32,847 bases of DNA, taken from Aquabacterium sp. (GTDB lineage Bacteria; Pseudomonadota; Gammaproteobacteria; Burkholderiales; Burkholderiaceae_C). Position 1 is the first letter of the stretch; each line of letters opens with the position of its first letter. The notes under the pieces were generated by a model, which saw only the letters and a program-made list of their open reading frames with translations, was not told the origin of the DNA and did no database searches. The DNA lies in contig NZ_JACRAH010000028.1 of NCBI RefSeq assembly GCF_016234775.1, forward strand, positions 1 through 32,847, written 5' to 3'. The translations under genes and the position numbers were made by a program. Positions 10,010-19,400 of this stretch are shown in pieces.

Positions 10010-11190
10010 GACCTCGCTCGGGGGGCGTAGTTCGGACGGGGGATCAGGTGATCTCGGTATTGGTTGGGGTCACCTGTCAGGCCGGCTTCGGCAGCCTTGA
10101 TGATGTTGTAGGTTTCCCTCGCGCTGACGTAGTGCAGCTTCCAGTCCTTGCCGCAGTTGTACTTTTCTTCGAGGTAGGTGAAGGTGTCGTCCATGTCCGG
10201 GCCGAGCAAGGCGGGCATATCGACTTCCTGGGTGCCGTGGGTATGGATCTTGACGAAGATCCACTCTGGTCGACCCTTGACGTGGATACCTGTTTCGACC
10301 CACAGGTCCACCCGTTGGCGACTAGGTGGGTTGACGGCGCGGATATCGCTGTTTTCAATGCGGGGAATCAAGCCCAGCTTGCGATTGCGCATGTCGAATC
10401 CAAGAGGGCCCTGGATGATCATCAGGTCGCCGCTGGGTGGCGTGCCAACTCGCACGGGGATGCCGTGGTCATGTGACTTGGGGCAGACGGGATCGTCCTT
10501 TGCGTAATAAATCTGATTGATGGTGGTGGTCTGGCACGGGTTGGGTGCCGCTGGCAAGGTGTAGTCGGCGTAGCAGCCTTCTTCTCGCAAGATGATCAAT
10601 TCATTGTTGACGCCACAACCAAAACCGGTTGGGTGCGCATTATCCAGGGCCCAGTTGCCGTGGATGAAGGCCCAGCGTGCTTGCCCGGTGACGGGGTCAA
10701 CAGGCAAGGCGTCATGTTCATCAATCAGGATTTTCGTAAAGCGACGAAGTTTCTCCCGCAAACCTGCTTCGGTGTCATTGTCGTGATGCAGGTGAATCTC
10801 GATTTCGCCCAATTGTTCTCGGCACAGGTCAACGAGGTCATCGAGGTGTTCGGTGCGGTACTCCTCTTCGGGGTAGAAGAAGGTGTGGACAGGCGGGCGG
10901 CCATCGGCATCCCGGTGTTTGGCGCACAGGCGTGGGTACTCGACTTTCCAGCGCAGCACTCGCTCGCGCTCAACGTCGTAACTGGGTCGTGACCACGCCG
11001 GTTCGTAGTGATCAACGAAGCAGAACATGAGGTGGCGCAAGGTGTTTTCAGGTGGCGCTTCACGCCAATCCTGACGCCGCCACGAACGGAACCAGATGTC
11101 AATGTGGCGAGTGCGCACTTCCCGGGCGATGATGATCCCGATGCCGAGAAATAACAGCGCAACGAGCAACAATCCCCAAACAATGTACAT
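10006..11190 (-). CDS. Membrane-anchored polysaccharide-deacetylase-like protein (divergent)
   Basis: This 394-aa protein has an N-terminal membrane anchor (about 3-22) and a soluble domain. I do not recognise it with certainty, but the motif order recalls the NodB-type deacetylase barrel: an acidic/His segment MFCFVDHYEP (D60, H61), TFFYPEEEY, then EIEIHLHHDND (H133, H135, H136) and WAFIHGNWALDN (H178). The classical TFDDG and HxxxH motifs are not exact, so catalysis is inferred. In context it would remove acetyl groups from the exopolysaccharide at the membrane. It is the first gene of the operon and overlaps the GT2 start by four bases. An alternative is a polysaccharide-associated hydrolase of another barrel family. 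Confidence 0.55.
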   Translation of the reverse strand: MYIVWGLLLVALLFLGIGIIIAREVRTRHIDIWFRSWRRQDWREAPPENTLRHLMFCFVDHYEPAWSRPSYDVERERVLRWKVEYPRLCAKHRDADGRPPVHTFFYPEEEYRTEHLDDLVDLCREQLGEIEIHLHHDNDTEAGLREKLRRFTKILIDEHDALPVDPVTGQARWAFIHGNWALDNAHPTGFGCGVNNELIILREEGCYADYTLPAAPNPCQTTTINQIYYAKDDPVCPKSHDHGIPVRVGTPPSGDLMIIQGPLGFDMRNRKLGLIPRIENSDIRAVNPPSRQRVDLWVETGIHVKGRPEWIFVKIHTHGTQEVDMPALLGPDMDDTFTYLEEKYNCGKDWKLHYVSARETYNIIKAAEAGLTGDPNQYRDHLIPRPNYAPRARS

Positions 11191-11568
11191 GGCGAACCGC
11201 GATTAACTGCCGACCAACCCTGGATTGCCCGGATTCTGCCGTTTGAATATGTGGGCTGAGTTATGGCTGCCTTTGTGATGAAAGGTCGCCCCTCGCCCAT
11301 TGGCTAGCGCGGATCATAGCGGAGTTTGTCGGAAGGCAGGCGCGTGGTTTTTCATTTTCACTGCGCAAATCGGGGGGCTTGATGGGCCGACCCGGACATT
11401 TTTCCCTGGCCAGGGGTAAGCGGCGCAGGGCGGTGCACGGGACTCGCTGTTCACCCCCTCGTCCGCGCTCGGTTGAGCCAGATTCCGTTCGGAAGCCGTG
11501 TCGTTGTCCATGAAAGTCCCGCACAATTCCGTTCGGGTTTATTTTTCATGTTTTGACGGAGATTTGGC
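11191..11568. promoter_or_regulatory. Divergent intergenic region between the polysaccharide operon and rraA
   Basis: These 378 bp hold no convincing gene; short open frames here overlap on both strands and lack ribosome binding sites. On the minus strand TATGAT (11313-11318) is a good -10 element for the polysaccharide operon, but no clear -35 lies upstream of it. It would give a leader of about 115 nt. Near rraA the 11-bp sequence ATTCCGTTCGG occurs twice, at 11482-11492 and 11526-11536. Confidence 0.4.
11482..11536. repeat. Direct repeat ATTCCGTTCGG, 44 bp apart
   Basis: Two exact 11-bp copies lie at 11482-11492 and 11526-11536, just ahead of rraA. The 44-bp period is close to four helical turns, which would place both copies on one face of the DNA. 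A regulator-binding role is possible but not shown. Confidence 0.5.
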
Positions 11569-12066
11569 GTGAGCAACAGCTTTGCAACTTGCGACCTGTG
11601 CGACGAGCACAAGAATGACAGCGATGGCGCATTCCGCGTGCTGCCGCCCGTGTTCAAGGACTACGGCAAGCGCATCAAGTTTTCAGGTCAGGTGGCCACG
11701 GTGAAGTGTTTCGAGGACAACACACTGGTGAAGGCTGCTGTTGATTCTCCCGGCCTGGGGCGAGTGCTGGTGGTGGACGGCGGCGCTTCGGTGCGTCGCG
11801 CGCTGGTCGGCGGTAACCTCGGCAAGGCCGCAGCGAAGAATGGCTGGGCTGGCGTGATCGTGGATGGTTGCGTCCGTGATTCCGCCGAGTTGGCCGAGTG
11901 CGATGTGGGCATCCGTGCGCTGGGCCTGATGCCCTTGCCCACCGAAAAACGCAACGAAGGTCAGAAAGACATCGCTGTGCAGATCCAGGGCGTCTGGGTG
12001 CGCCCCGGTGACTGGCTGTATGCCGACGAGGATGGCATCGTCATCATGGACAAGCCCAAGGCCTGA
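11569..12066 (+). CDS. rraA: RraA-family protein (RNase E inhibitor RraA / HMG-type aldolase)
   Basis: The 165-aa product is full length for the compact RraA family. Key stretches are FSGQVATVKCFEDN, VVDGGASVRRALVGGNLG (GGNLG at 81-85), NGWAGVIVDGCVRDSAEL with the paired R103-D104, and IQGVWVRPGDWLYADEDG. In enterobacteria RraA binds RNase E and slows mRNA decay. Relatives that keep the Arg-Asp pair act as divalent-metal 4-hydroxy-4-methyl-2-oxoglutarate/oxaloacetate aldolases, so either activity is possible here. The start is GTG at 11569, chosen because GGAG (11558-11561) lies 7 bp upstream and no ATG fits. It converges on serB, 19 bp away. Confidence 0.88.
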   Translation: MSNSFATCDLCDEHKNDSDGAFRVLPPVFKDYGKRIKFSGQVATVKCFEDNTLVKAAVDSPGLGRVLVVDGGASVRRALVGGNLGKAAAKNGWAGVIVDGCVRDSAELAECDVGIRALGLMPLPTEKRNEGQKDIAVQIQGVWVRPGDWLYADEDGIVIMDKPKA

Positions 12067-12076
12067 TCCAGTTCGA

Positions 12077-12101
12077 GGAGGTCCTTCAGCGAACGACCTC
12101 C
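12077..12101. terminator. Hairpin between rraA and serB
   Basis: GGAGGTC (12077-12083) and GACCTCC (12095-12101) form a 7-bp stem with an 11-nt loop. It lies after the rraA stop and spans the serB stop codon. There is no T-tract, so efficient intrinsic termination is uncertain; it may only protect the 3' ends. Confidence 0.35.
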
Positions 12102-12784
12102 AGCACGCGATCCAGTCCACCTTCGTTGATGGCGATCATGGCTTGTTCGCGTACCTTGGGCTTGGCGTGGTAGGCCACGCTCAGGCCCGAGACCCCCATC
12201 ATCAACAGGTCGTTGGCGCCGTCGCCCACGGCAATGGATTGCCTGGGGTCGCAGCCGATGCGGGTGCACAGTGCCAGCAGGTGCTGCTTCTTGGCCTCAC
12301 CGTCAACGATGTCGCCCAGCACCTCACCTGTCAGCAGGCCGCCTTCGATGGCCAGGGTGTTGGAGTGGGCCTCGTGCATGCCCAGGCGCTCCTTGACGCG
12401 GTCTGCGAAGAAGGTGAAGCCGCCGGAGACCAGCAGGGTCTGCAGGCCGGCGGCCTTGGCAGCGTTGATCAGCTCTGGCGCGCCCGGGTTGATCTTCAGG
12501 CGCTGCGTGTAGACCTCTTGCAGGGCTTCAGCCGGCACGCCCTTGAGCAGGGCCACGCGGCGGCGCAGGCTGTCCTTGAAATCCGTGATTTCGCCTCGCA
12601 TCGCCGCTTCGGTGATGGCGGCCACTTCGGCCTTCTTGCCCACGGCATCGGCGATTTCATCGATGCACTCGATGCTGATGAGCGTGGAGTCCATGTCGAA
12701 GGCGATGGCCTTGAAAGACGACAGGCTCAGGGCAGGCGTGAAACCTTGGATGACGAGGCCGGGGGCGAATTCTGTGGCGGACAT
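12086..12784 (-). CDS. serB: Phosphoserine phosphatase SerB
   Basis: The 232-aa enzyme removes phosphate from O-phosphoserine, the last step of serine synthesis in the cytoplasm. HAD-family motifs appear in order: FDMDSTLISIECIDE with the nucleophile Asp30 and Asp32, TLLVSGGFTFFADRVKE (motif II Ser), the DGEAKKQHLL lysine, and IAVGDGANDLLMM with the metal-binding aspartates (motif IV). The open frame extends upstream by some 200 codons without a stop, but that part has no similarity and overlaps tfoX on the other strand; the ATG at 12784 gives the usual SerB start. This version lacks the extra N-terminal ACT-like region of the E. coli enzyme. It is convergent with rraA and divergent from tfoX. 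Confidence 0.94.
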   Translation of the reverse strand: MSATEFAPGLVIQGFTPALSLSSFKAIAFDMDSTLISIECIDEIADAVGKKAEVAAITEAAMRGEITDFKDSLRRRVALLKGVPAEALQEVYTQRLKINPGAPELINAAKAAGLQTLLVSGGFTFFADRVKERLGMHEAHSNTLAIEGGLLTGEVLGDIVDGEAKKQHLLALCTRIGCDPRQSIAVGDGANDLLMMGVSGLSVAYHAKPKVREQAMIAINEGGLDRVLEVVR

Positions 12785-12889
12785 GGCGTTAGGGTCTGGC
12801 GCGAGCAGTGTGTCGCAGGGCTGGCAAAAAGGCGTGATGGGGAAAGGCGTGATTATCCCCGCCTTGCGGTGCGCGCGTATGCTGGCGAC

Positions 12890-13588
12890 ATGTCTGGCGC
12901 CAGTTCTTCCATTCGCAAACAGGAATTTGCCAACTTCATCGTGGAGTTGATGGCTGGCTGGGCGCCGGTTCAGGCCCGGCGCATGTTTGGTGGCTTCGGG
13001 GTCTACAGGGACGGGTTGATGTTCGCGATCCTGATCGAGGACACCCTGTATCTCAAGGTGGACGACGAGTCCGAGCCTCTGTTTGCGCAGCGCGGCCTGG
13101 CGCGTTTCAGTTATGAATCCAAGGGGCGCACGGCCTCCTTGCGCTACTGCGAGGCGCCGCCCGAGGCTTATGACGAGCCCGCGCACATGGCGACCTGGGC
13201 CAGGCTGGCTTACGACTGTGCGGTGCGGCAGCAAAACAGGAAGAAGCCGGCTTCGCGGGCGAGAAAGTCTGTACGGCTTGATACGCCCGTCACGCCTGAA
13301 GCTCAGGCTGCCGGTGTGGTCGGTTCGTCCGTTTCCATGATGAGAAACCTCGGGCCCAAGAGCCAGGAGATGCTGGCCAAGGTCGGTATCGTGCACGACG
13401 AGGATTTGCGACGCCTGGGTGCCGTGGTGGCCTATGCCCGAACCAAGGCTGTTTGCCCCCAGGCCAGCCTGAACCTGCTGTGGGCCCTGGAGGGTGCATT
13501 GACCGATCGGGACTGGAAAGTGGTGGCCGATACGGAGCGTGCGAGTTTATTGATGGCGCTGGAGGACGTGCGGCGGCACATGCTTTGA
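12890..13588 (+). CDS. tfoX: TfoX/Sxy-family protein with N- and C-terminal domains
   Basis: The 232-aa product joins both Sxy domains. The TfoX N-terminal domain (about 8-105) carries ARRMFGGFGVYRDGLMFAIL, LYLKVDDESEPLF and ARFSYESKGRTASLRYCEAP. After a basic linker, the C-terminal helix-hairpin-helix-like domain (about 150-230) shows SMMRNLGPKSQEMLAKVGI and NLLWALEGALTDRDW. In Haemophilus and Vibrio, Sxy/TfoX works with CRP to switch on competence genes; the role in betaproteobacteria is little known and no competence gene is nearby. The ATG at 12890 is preferred; GTG at 12869 in the same frame is possible. It ends 14 bp before the flavoprotein gene, so the two may be cotranscribed. Confidence 0.82.
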   Translation: MSGASSSIRKQEFANFIVELMAGWAPVQARRMFGGFGVYRDGLMFAILIEDTLYLKVDDESEPLFAQRGLARFSYESKGRTASLRYCEAPPEAYDEPAHMATWARLAYDCAVRQQNRKKPASRARKSVRLDTPVTPEAQAAGVVGSSVSMMRNLGPKSQEMLAKVGIVHDEDLRRLGAVVAYARTKAVCPQASLNLLWALEGALTDRDWKVVADTERASLLMALEDVRRHML

Positions 13589-13602
13589 GATAATCCGCGC
13601 CT

Positions 13603-15282
13603 ATGCTGCGAATCACCGAACTGCGCCTGCCCCTGAACCACGCCGAGGGCGACTTGCGTCCTGCCATCGTCAAGCGACTGGGGATCAAGGACGCACAACT
13701 CCAGAACTTCACTGTTTTCAAGCGCAGTTACGACGCGCGCAAGAAAACGGCCATCGTGCTGATCTACACCGTGGACTGCGAGTTCGCCAGCAGCGAGATC
13801 GAGCAAGGCCTGTTCAAGCGTCTGGGCCAGGATCAGCACATCCGCCCCACGCCTGACACCAGCTACAAGTTTGTGGGCCATGCGCCGGCAGATTACAGCC
13901 AGGAAAAGCGACCCATCGTGATCGGCTTCGGGCCGTGCGGGATCTTCGCGGCCTTGATCCTGGCGCAGATGGGGCTGCGCCCGATTGTGCTGGAGCGTGG
14001 CAAGGAAGTGCGCCAGCGCACCAAGGACACCTGGGGCTTGTGGCGTCAAAGCGAGCTCAACCCGGAATCCAATGTGCAGTTTGGTGAAGGTGGCGCCGGC
14101 ACGTTTTCGGACGGCAAGCTCTACAGCCAGATCAGTGATCCTCGTCACCTGACGCGCAAGGTGCTGACCGAGTTTGTCAAGGCCGGTGCACCTGAAGAGA
14201 TCCTGTTCGTGGCCAAGCCCCACATCGGCACCTTCCGGCTGGTGAGCATGGTCGAGAAGATGCGCGCCGATATCGAAGCGCTGGGCGGTGAGATCCGTTT
14301 CCAGCACCACGTCACGGATGTGATGATCGACCAGGGGCAGGTTCGGGGCGTGACGCTGGAAGGTGGCCAGCAGATCGAAGCAGATCATGTGGTGCTGGCG
14401 CTGGGGCACAGTGCGCGCGACACCTTCAAGATGCTGCACGAGCGCGGCGTCTACATGGAGGCCAAACCATTTTCGATCGGCTACCGCGTGGAGCATCCGC
14501 AAAGCATCGTCGACAAGGCGCGCTTCGGCCCCAACGCCGGCAATGAGATTCTGGGGGCGGCGGATTACAAGCTGGTCCACCATGCCAGCAACGGGCGTGC
14601 GGTCTACAGCTTCTGCATGTGCCCGGGCGGCACCGTGGTGGCGGCCACGTCTGAACCGAACCGTGTGGTCACCAACGGGATGAGTCAGTATTCGCGCAAC
14701 GAGCGCAATGCCAACGCGGGCATCGTGGTGGGCATCTTGCCGCAGGACTATCGCCAGGATGGCTTGCACGAGGGCCCGGTCAACCCGCTGGATGGCATCG
14801 CTTTTCAGCGTTTCTGGGAGTCACGCGCCTATGAGTTGGGCGAGGGCGGTTACATGGCCCCTGGGCAACTCGTGGGTGACTTCATCAAGGGGCAGCGCAG
14901 CAAGGTGCTGGGCAACGTGATGCCGTCCTACAAACCTGGTGTGACGCTGACCGATCTCGCGCAACCGGGCAACGGCAGCCTGCCAGACTACGCCCTGGCC
15001 GCCATCCGCGAAGCCCTGCCTGCGTTTGAAAAACAGATCAAGGGCTTCTCCATGCCGGACGCCATGCTGACGGGTGTCGAGACGCGCACCTCATCGCCAT
15101 TGCGCATCACGCGTGGCCGCGATTACCAGAGCCTCAACGTCAAAGGCTTGTATCCGGCTGGCGAGGGGGCCGGATACGCCGGCGGCATCATGTCGGCCGG
15201 CGTGGATGGCATTGAAGTGGCTGAGGCTGTCGGGGCCTCGATCCTGGGGCTTATCGTTTCCAAAGACCCAGGTAGCCATTGA
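13603..15282 (+). CDS. COG2509-type FAD-dependent dehydrogenase, function unknown
   Basis: The 559-aa protein belongs to a widespread family of uncharacterised flavoproteins. An N-terminal alpha/beta domain (1-90, with FKRSYDARKKTAIVLIY) precedes the FAD-binding Rossmann motif VIGFGPCGIFAALIL (GxGPxG, 108-113) and VLERGKEVRQRT. Then come NVQFGEGGAGTFSDGKLYS, the diagnostic flavin-contact stretch of this family, VVLALGHSARDTFKML, and a C-terminal GLYPAGEGAGYAGGIMSAGVDG that closes the FAD site. The family is predicted to be cytoplasmic, with no known substrate. It follows tfoX by 14 bp. Its last 32 bp overlap the end of the convergent methyltransferase gene. Confidence 0.85.
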   Translation: MLRITELRLPLNHAEGDLRPAIVKRLGIKDAQLQNFTVFKRSYDARKKTAIVLIYTVDCEFASSEIEQGLFKRLGQDQHIRPTPDTSYKFVGHAPADYSQEKRPIVIGFGPCGIFAALILAQMGLRPIVLERGKEVRQRTKDTWGLWRQSELNPESNVQFGEGGAGTFSDGKLYSQISDPRHLTRKVLTEFVKAGAPEEILFVAKPHIGTFRLVSMVEKMRADIEALGGEIRFQHHVTDVMIDQGQVRGVTLEGGQQIEADHVVLALGHSARDTFKMLHERGVYMEAKPFSIGYRVEHPQSIVDKARFGPNAGNEILGAADYKLVHHASNGRAVYSFCMCPGGTVVAATSEPNRVVTNGMSQYSRNERNANAGIVVGILPQDYRQDGLHEGPVNPLDGIAFQRFWESRAYELGEGGYMAPGQLVGDFIKGQRSKVLGNVMPSYKPGVTLTDLAQPGNGSLPDYALAAIREALPAFEKQIKGFSMPDAMLTGVETRTSSPLRITRGRDYQSLNVKGLYPAGEGAGYAGGIMSAGVDGIEVAEAVGASILGLIVSKDPGSH

Positions 15283-16399
15283 CCGGCGTGTGCTTTTCGT
15301 AGCGTAGGACGGTAGGCTGCATTTGAAGCACTTCAAAGCCATATTCGGTGGCCAGTCGGTTCATGTAGGTCAGCGATTGGCTGTATCGGCCGGTGGTTTC
15401 CAGTCGGTAATCGCCTTGGTCTGCCTCTAGCGTCTCTACCGAGAATGCGAGGACCCCATTGGGACGCAGCAGGCGTCTGGCTTCCTGAATGATGGTGTCC
15501 AGTTTGCCGATGTAGACGAACACGTCGGCAGAGACGATGACATCGTAGCTGGCATCGGCTTCATCCTTGAGCATGTCATGGATGTCCGCGCAGACCAGCC
15601 GCTGGTAGATCTGGCGTTCGTGCGCTTTCTCCAGCATGCGGGCAGACAAGTCAACCCCCACCATTTGTCGAGCCATGGGGGCCATGGTCACGCCGGCCAG
15701 TCCGGTGCCGCAACCAAGATCCAGTACATCCCATTTGTCTGGTGAGGGGCTGGTTTGGCTCTTGACCAGCGTGGCCAGTTGCGAGGGTACTTGGCAACGC
15801 AGATCACCCTGCAGGTGAGCATCGAAGGTGTCGGCATAGGTGTCAAACACCTGGGCCACGTATTGCGCAGGGGCTTTGCTTGTGGTCTGCTGGCTCAGGG
15901 TATTGACCAAGTGCTGGGTGTAGCCATCGTCAGGCGAGATCTTGAGTCGTCGTTGGAATAGCGCGAGGGCCTCATTCAGTTTGCCCTGACTGAGCGCCAC
16001 TTCCGCCAGGTTGCCAATGGCGTTGGCAAAGTCCGGCTTGAGTTCAATGGCGCGGCGATAGCAGGCGTCCGCGTAGTCCAGGTTGCCAAGTGCCTGGTGG
16101 GTGCTGCCCAGATTGTTGAAGGCCTCCCAGTCCATGGGCATGATGGACGCCGCAGTTTGCATGGGTTCCAGCGCTTCCGTTGCACGCCCTTGCTGTTTCA
16201 GCGCTGCGCCCAGCAGCTTCCAGCCGAAACCGTCGCCAGGGTATTGGGCGCTCAGGTTGCGGGTGTAGCGCTCCAGTTCGCCGAAGTTGCCCTGGTTGTA
16301 GAGCGTGACGGCAATCTGCCGTTCAAGCGGGCTGGCCGCAGTTTGACGGGCTGCGGGTGGCTGAGGGGCGAAGATGTGGGATTGGGCGTGTTTTTTCAT
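15251..16399 (-). CDS. TPR protein fused to a class I SAM-dependent methyltransferase
   Basis: The 382-aa product has two parts. Residues about 25-165 form tetratricopeptide repeats (for example WEAFNNLGSTHQALGNLDYA and ALSQGKLNEALALFQRRLK). From about 220 follows a methyltransferase of the UbiE/BioC type: motif I VLDLGCGTGLAG (227-233), motif II GVDLSARMLEKA, then SYDVIVSADVFVYIGKLD and LLRPNGVLAFSVE. The TPR half probably recruits a protein or glycan substrate, which I cannot identify. The ATG at 16399 is firm: AGGAGG lies 6 bp upstream. It starts 38 bp after the mfd stop on the same strand, so it may be read through from mfd. Its end overlaps the flavoprotein gene. Confidence 0.85.
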   Translation of the reverse strand: MKKHAQSHIFAPQPPAARQTAASPLERQIAVTLYNQGNFGELERYTRNLSAQYPGDGFGWKLLGAALKQQGRATEALEPMQTAASIMPMDWEAFNNLGSTHQALGNLDYADACYRRAIELKPDFANAIGNLAEVALSQGKLNEALALFQRRLKISPDDGYTQHLVNTLSQQTTSKAPAQYVAQVFDTYADTFDAHLQGDLRCQVPSQLATLVKSQTSPSPDKWDVLDLGCGTGLAGVTMAPMARQMVGVDLSARMLEKAHERQIYQRLVCADIHDMLKDEADASYDVIVSADVFVYIGKLDTIIQEARRLLRPNGVLAFSVETLEADQGDYRLETTGRYSQSLTYMNRLATEYGFEVLQMQPTVLRYEKHTPVNGYLGLWKR

Positions 16400-16437
16400 G
16401 AGGGTCCTCCTGGGCGAGTATCCGATAGCTTGTGGGT

Positions 16438-19400
16438 TCACGCCTTGATGGGTTGCCCTAAAGCGCGCAGCAGATCGCGCACGTACTGAGCGCGGTCTTT
16501 CGGGTCTGACAGGGCCTTCTCGATGCGCAGCTTGTCGTTGCCCGCCAGCTTGATCTGCTTGTTCTTCTGCACCAGCTCGATGATGCGCAGGGGCTCCACG
16601 GGCGGGTTGGGGCGGAAGGTGATGTTGATGATGCCGGGCGCCGCATCGATCTTGATCACGCCATAAGGCTTGGCCTGCACGCGCAGCTTGTGCGTGTCGA
16701 ACAGGGCCTGGGCCTGCGGCGGCAGCTTGCCGAAGCGGTCCACGATTTCTTCCAGCATGGTCTCGATCTTGTCGAGCGAATCGGCGGTGGCCAGGCGCTT
16801 GTACAGGCTCAGTCGCACATGCACATCGCCGCAGTAGGCGTCGGGCAGCAGGGCGGGCGCATGCAGGTTGATGTCGGTGTTGCTGCCAAACAGGCCCGAT
16901 GGCGACAGCAGATCAGGCTCCTTGCCTGACTTGAGCGCACGCACCGCTTCGCCCAGCATCTCGTTGTAGAGCTGGAAGCCCACTTCCATCATGTTGCCGC
17001 TCTGGTTGTCGCCCAGCACTTCACCGGCGCCGCGGATCTCCAGATCGTGCATGGCCAGGTAGAAGCCGGAGCCCAGCTCTTCCATGTTCTGGATGGCGTC
17101 CAGGCGTTGGGCGGCCTGCTTGGTCAGGCCCTCCACATCGGGCACCAGCAAGTAGGCATAGGCCTGGTGGTGGGAGCGGCCTACACGGCCACGCAACTGG
17201 TGCAACTGCGCCAGGCCGAACTTGTCGGCGCGGCTCATCACGATGGTGTTGGCGCTGGGCACGTCGATGCCGGTCTCGATGATGGTCGAGCACAGCAGCA
17301 CGTTGTGGCGCTGGGCCACGAAGTCCCGCATCACGCGCTCCAGCTCGCGCTCGGGCATCTGGCCGTGGGCGATGGCGATGCGCGCCTCAGGTATGAGCTC
17401 GGTGAGCTTGTCGCGCCGGTTCTCGATGGTCTCCACTTCGTTGTGCAGGAAGTAGACCTGGCCGCCGCGCTTGAGCTCACGCAGGATGGCCTCGCGGATC
17501 GTGTTGCTGCTTTCGGATCTCACGAAAGTCTTGATGGCCAGGCGGCGTTGTGGGGCGGTGGCAATGACGGACAGATCGCGCAGGCCTTCCATCGCCATGC
17601 CCAGCGTACGCGGGATGGGTGTGGCCGTGAGCGTGAGCACGTCGATGTCGGCGCGCATGGCCTTGATGGCCTCCTTGTGGCGCACGCCAAAGCGGTGTTC
17701 TTCGTCGATGATCAACAGGCCCAGTCGCTTGAACTTGACCGAGTCGCTCAGCAGCTTGTGTGTGCCGATGACGATGTCGATGGTGCCGTCTTCCAGGCCT
17801 TGCATCGCGGCCTTGATCTCCTTGGCGGACCGAAAGCGCGACATCTCGGCCACCTTCACGGGCCATTGCGAGAATCGGTCCGAGATGTTCTGGTAGTGCT
17901 GTTCGGCCAGCAGGGTGGTAGGCGCCAGCAGTACGACCTGTTTGCCGCCTGTGACGGCCACAAACGCGGCGCGCAGGGCCACTTCGGTCTTGCCGAAGCC
18001 CACGTCGCCGCAGACCAGGCGGTCCATGGGGCGAGGGCTGATCATGTCCTGGATCACGGCATGGATGGCCGCGCGCTGGTCGGCGGTTTCTTCAAAGCCG
18101 AAGCTGGCGGCAAAGGCCTCGTAGTCCTGCGCCGAGAAGCGGAAGGCAAAGCCTTCACGGGCCGCGCGGCGGGCATACAGGTTGAGCAGCTCGGCGGCGG
18201 TGTCGCGCACCTGCTCGGCGGCCTTGCGCTTGGCCTTGTCCCATTGGGGCGAGCCCAGCCTGTGCAGGGGCGCCTCTTCGGCGCTCACACCGGTGTAGCG
18301 GCTGATCAGGTGCAGTTGCGACACCGGCACGTACAGCGTGGCCTTGTCGGCGTATTCCAGGTGCAAAAACTCGGAGGGGCCATCACCCAGATCCAGGTTG
18401 ATCAGACCCTGGTAGCGCCCGATGCCGTGGTTGCTGTGCACCACCGGGTCACCCACGTTCAGTTCGCTCAGGTCCTTGATGAGCGAATCCAGATCGGTGA
18501 CCTGTTCGGACTTGCGGCGCCGGCGCGTGGTGGGTGTGGCGTCGAACAGTTCGGTTTCGGTGACGAACTGGATGCCAGCCTTGGCGTTGGCCGGGTCGTT
18601 CCAGATGAAGCCGGCAGCCAGGGGGGCGGCCGTGATCGCATGGCGATGGTCGCTGTCCACAAAGGCCTGCAGCGTGTCGATGCTGGGCAGGTTGATGCGG
18701 TGGTCGCGCAGCAACTCCATCAGGCTTTCGCGGCGGCCGGCACTTTCGGCCACGACCAGCACGCGCTGGCCGATCTGGTCGGTCTTGCCGATGTGTTGTT
18801 CGAGCTTGCGCAGCGGGTCCTGGCCACCGCGCTCCACGCTCAGGTCGGGCAGGGGGCGGGCCCACTCTGTAGGCTCGGTGCCGCGCACGGCCAGTTGGGC
18901 ATGCGCATTGGCCAGGGTGAAGAAGTCTTCGACCTTGAGGAAGAGGTCTTCGGGCGGCAGCAGAGGGCGCTCGGGGTCGTGCTGCAGGAAGCGGTGGCGC
19001 TCTCTGGTTTCGGTCCAGAAACGCTTCAAGGCCTCGTCCACCTCGCCGTGCATCACGATCACGGCCTGTTCGCCCAGGTGATGGAACAGCGTGGAGGTCT
19101 CATCGAAGAACAGAGGCAGGTAGTACTCGATGCCCGCCGTGGCCACGCCGCTGCCGATGTCCTTGTAGATGCGCGACTTTGTCGGGTCGCCCTCGATGCG
19201 TTCGCGCCAGCGGCTGCGGAAGGCACCGCGCGCTGCTTCGTCCATCGGGAACTCGCGGCCTGGCAGCAGGCGCACTTCGGGCACGGGGTAGAGGCTGCGT
19301 TGCGAATCCGGATCGAAGGTGCGGATGGAGTCGATCTCGTCGCCAAACAGGTCCACTCGGTAGGGCACCAGCGAGCCCATCGGGTAGAGGTCGATCAGGC

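Noticed and set aside
11261..11657. Short minus-strand frames between the polysaccharide operon and rraA
   Set aside because: They overlap one another in different frames, lack ribosome binding sites and show no similarity to a known protein.
12785..13396. Upstream extension of the serB frame by about 200 codons
   Set aside because: It overlaps tfoX in antisense and the normal SerB N-terminus starts at 12784.
13432..14769. A 445-codon minus-strand frame opposite the flavoprotein gene
   Set aside because: The flavoprotein has intact family motifs on the plus strand; the antisense frame has no ribosome binding site or recognisable motif.
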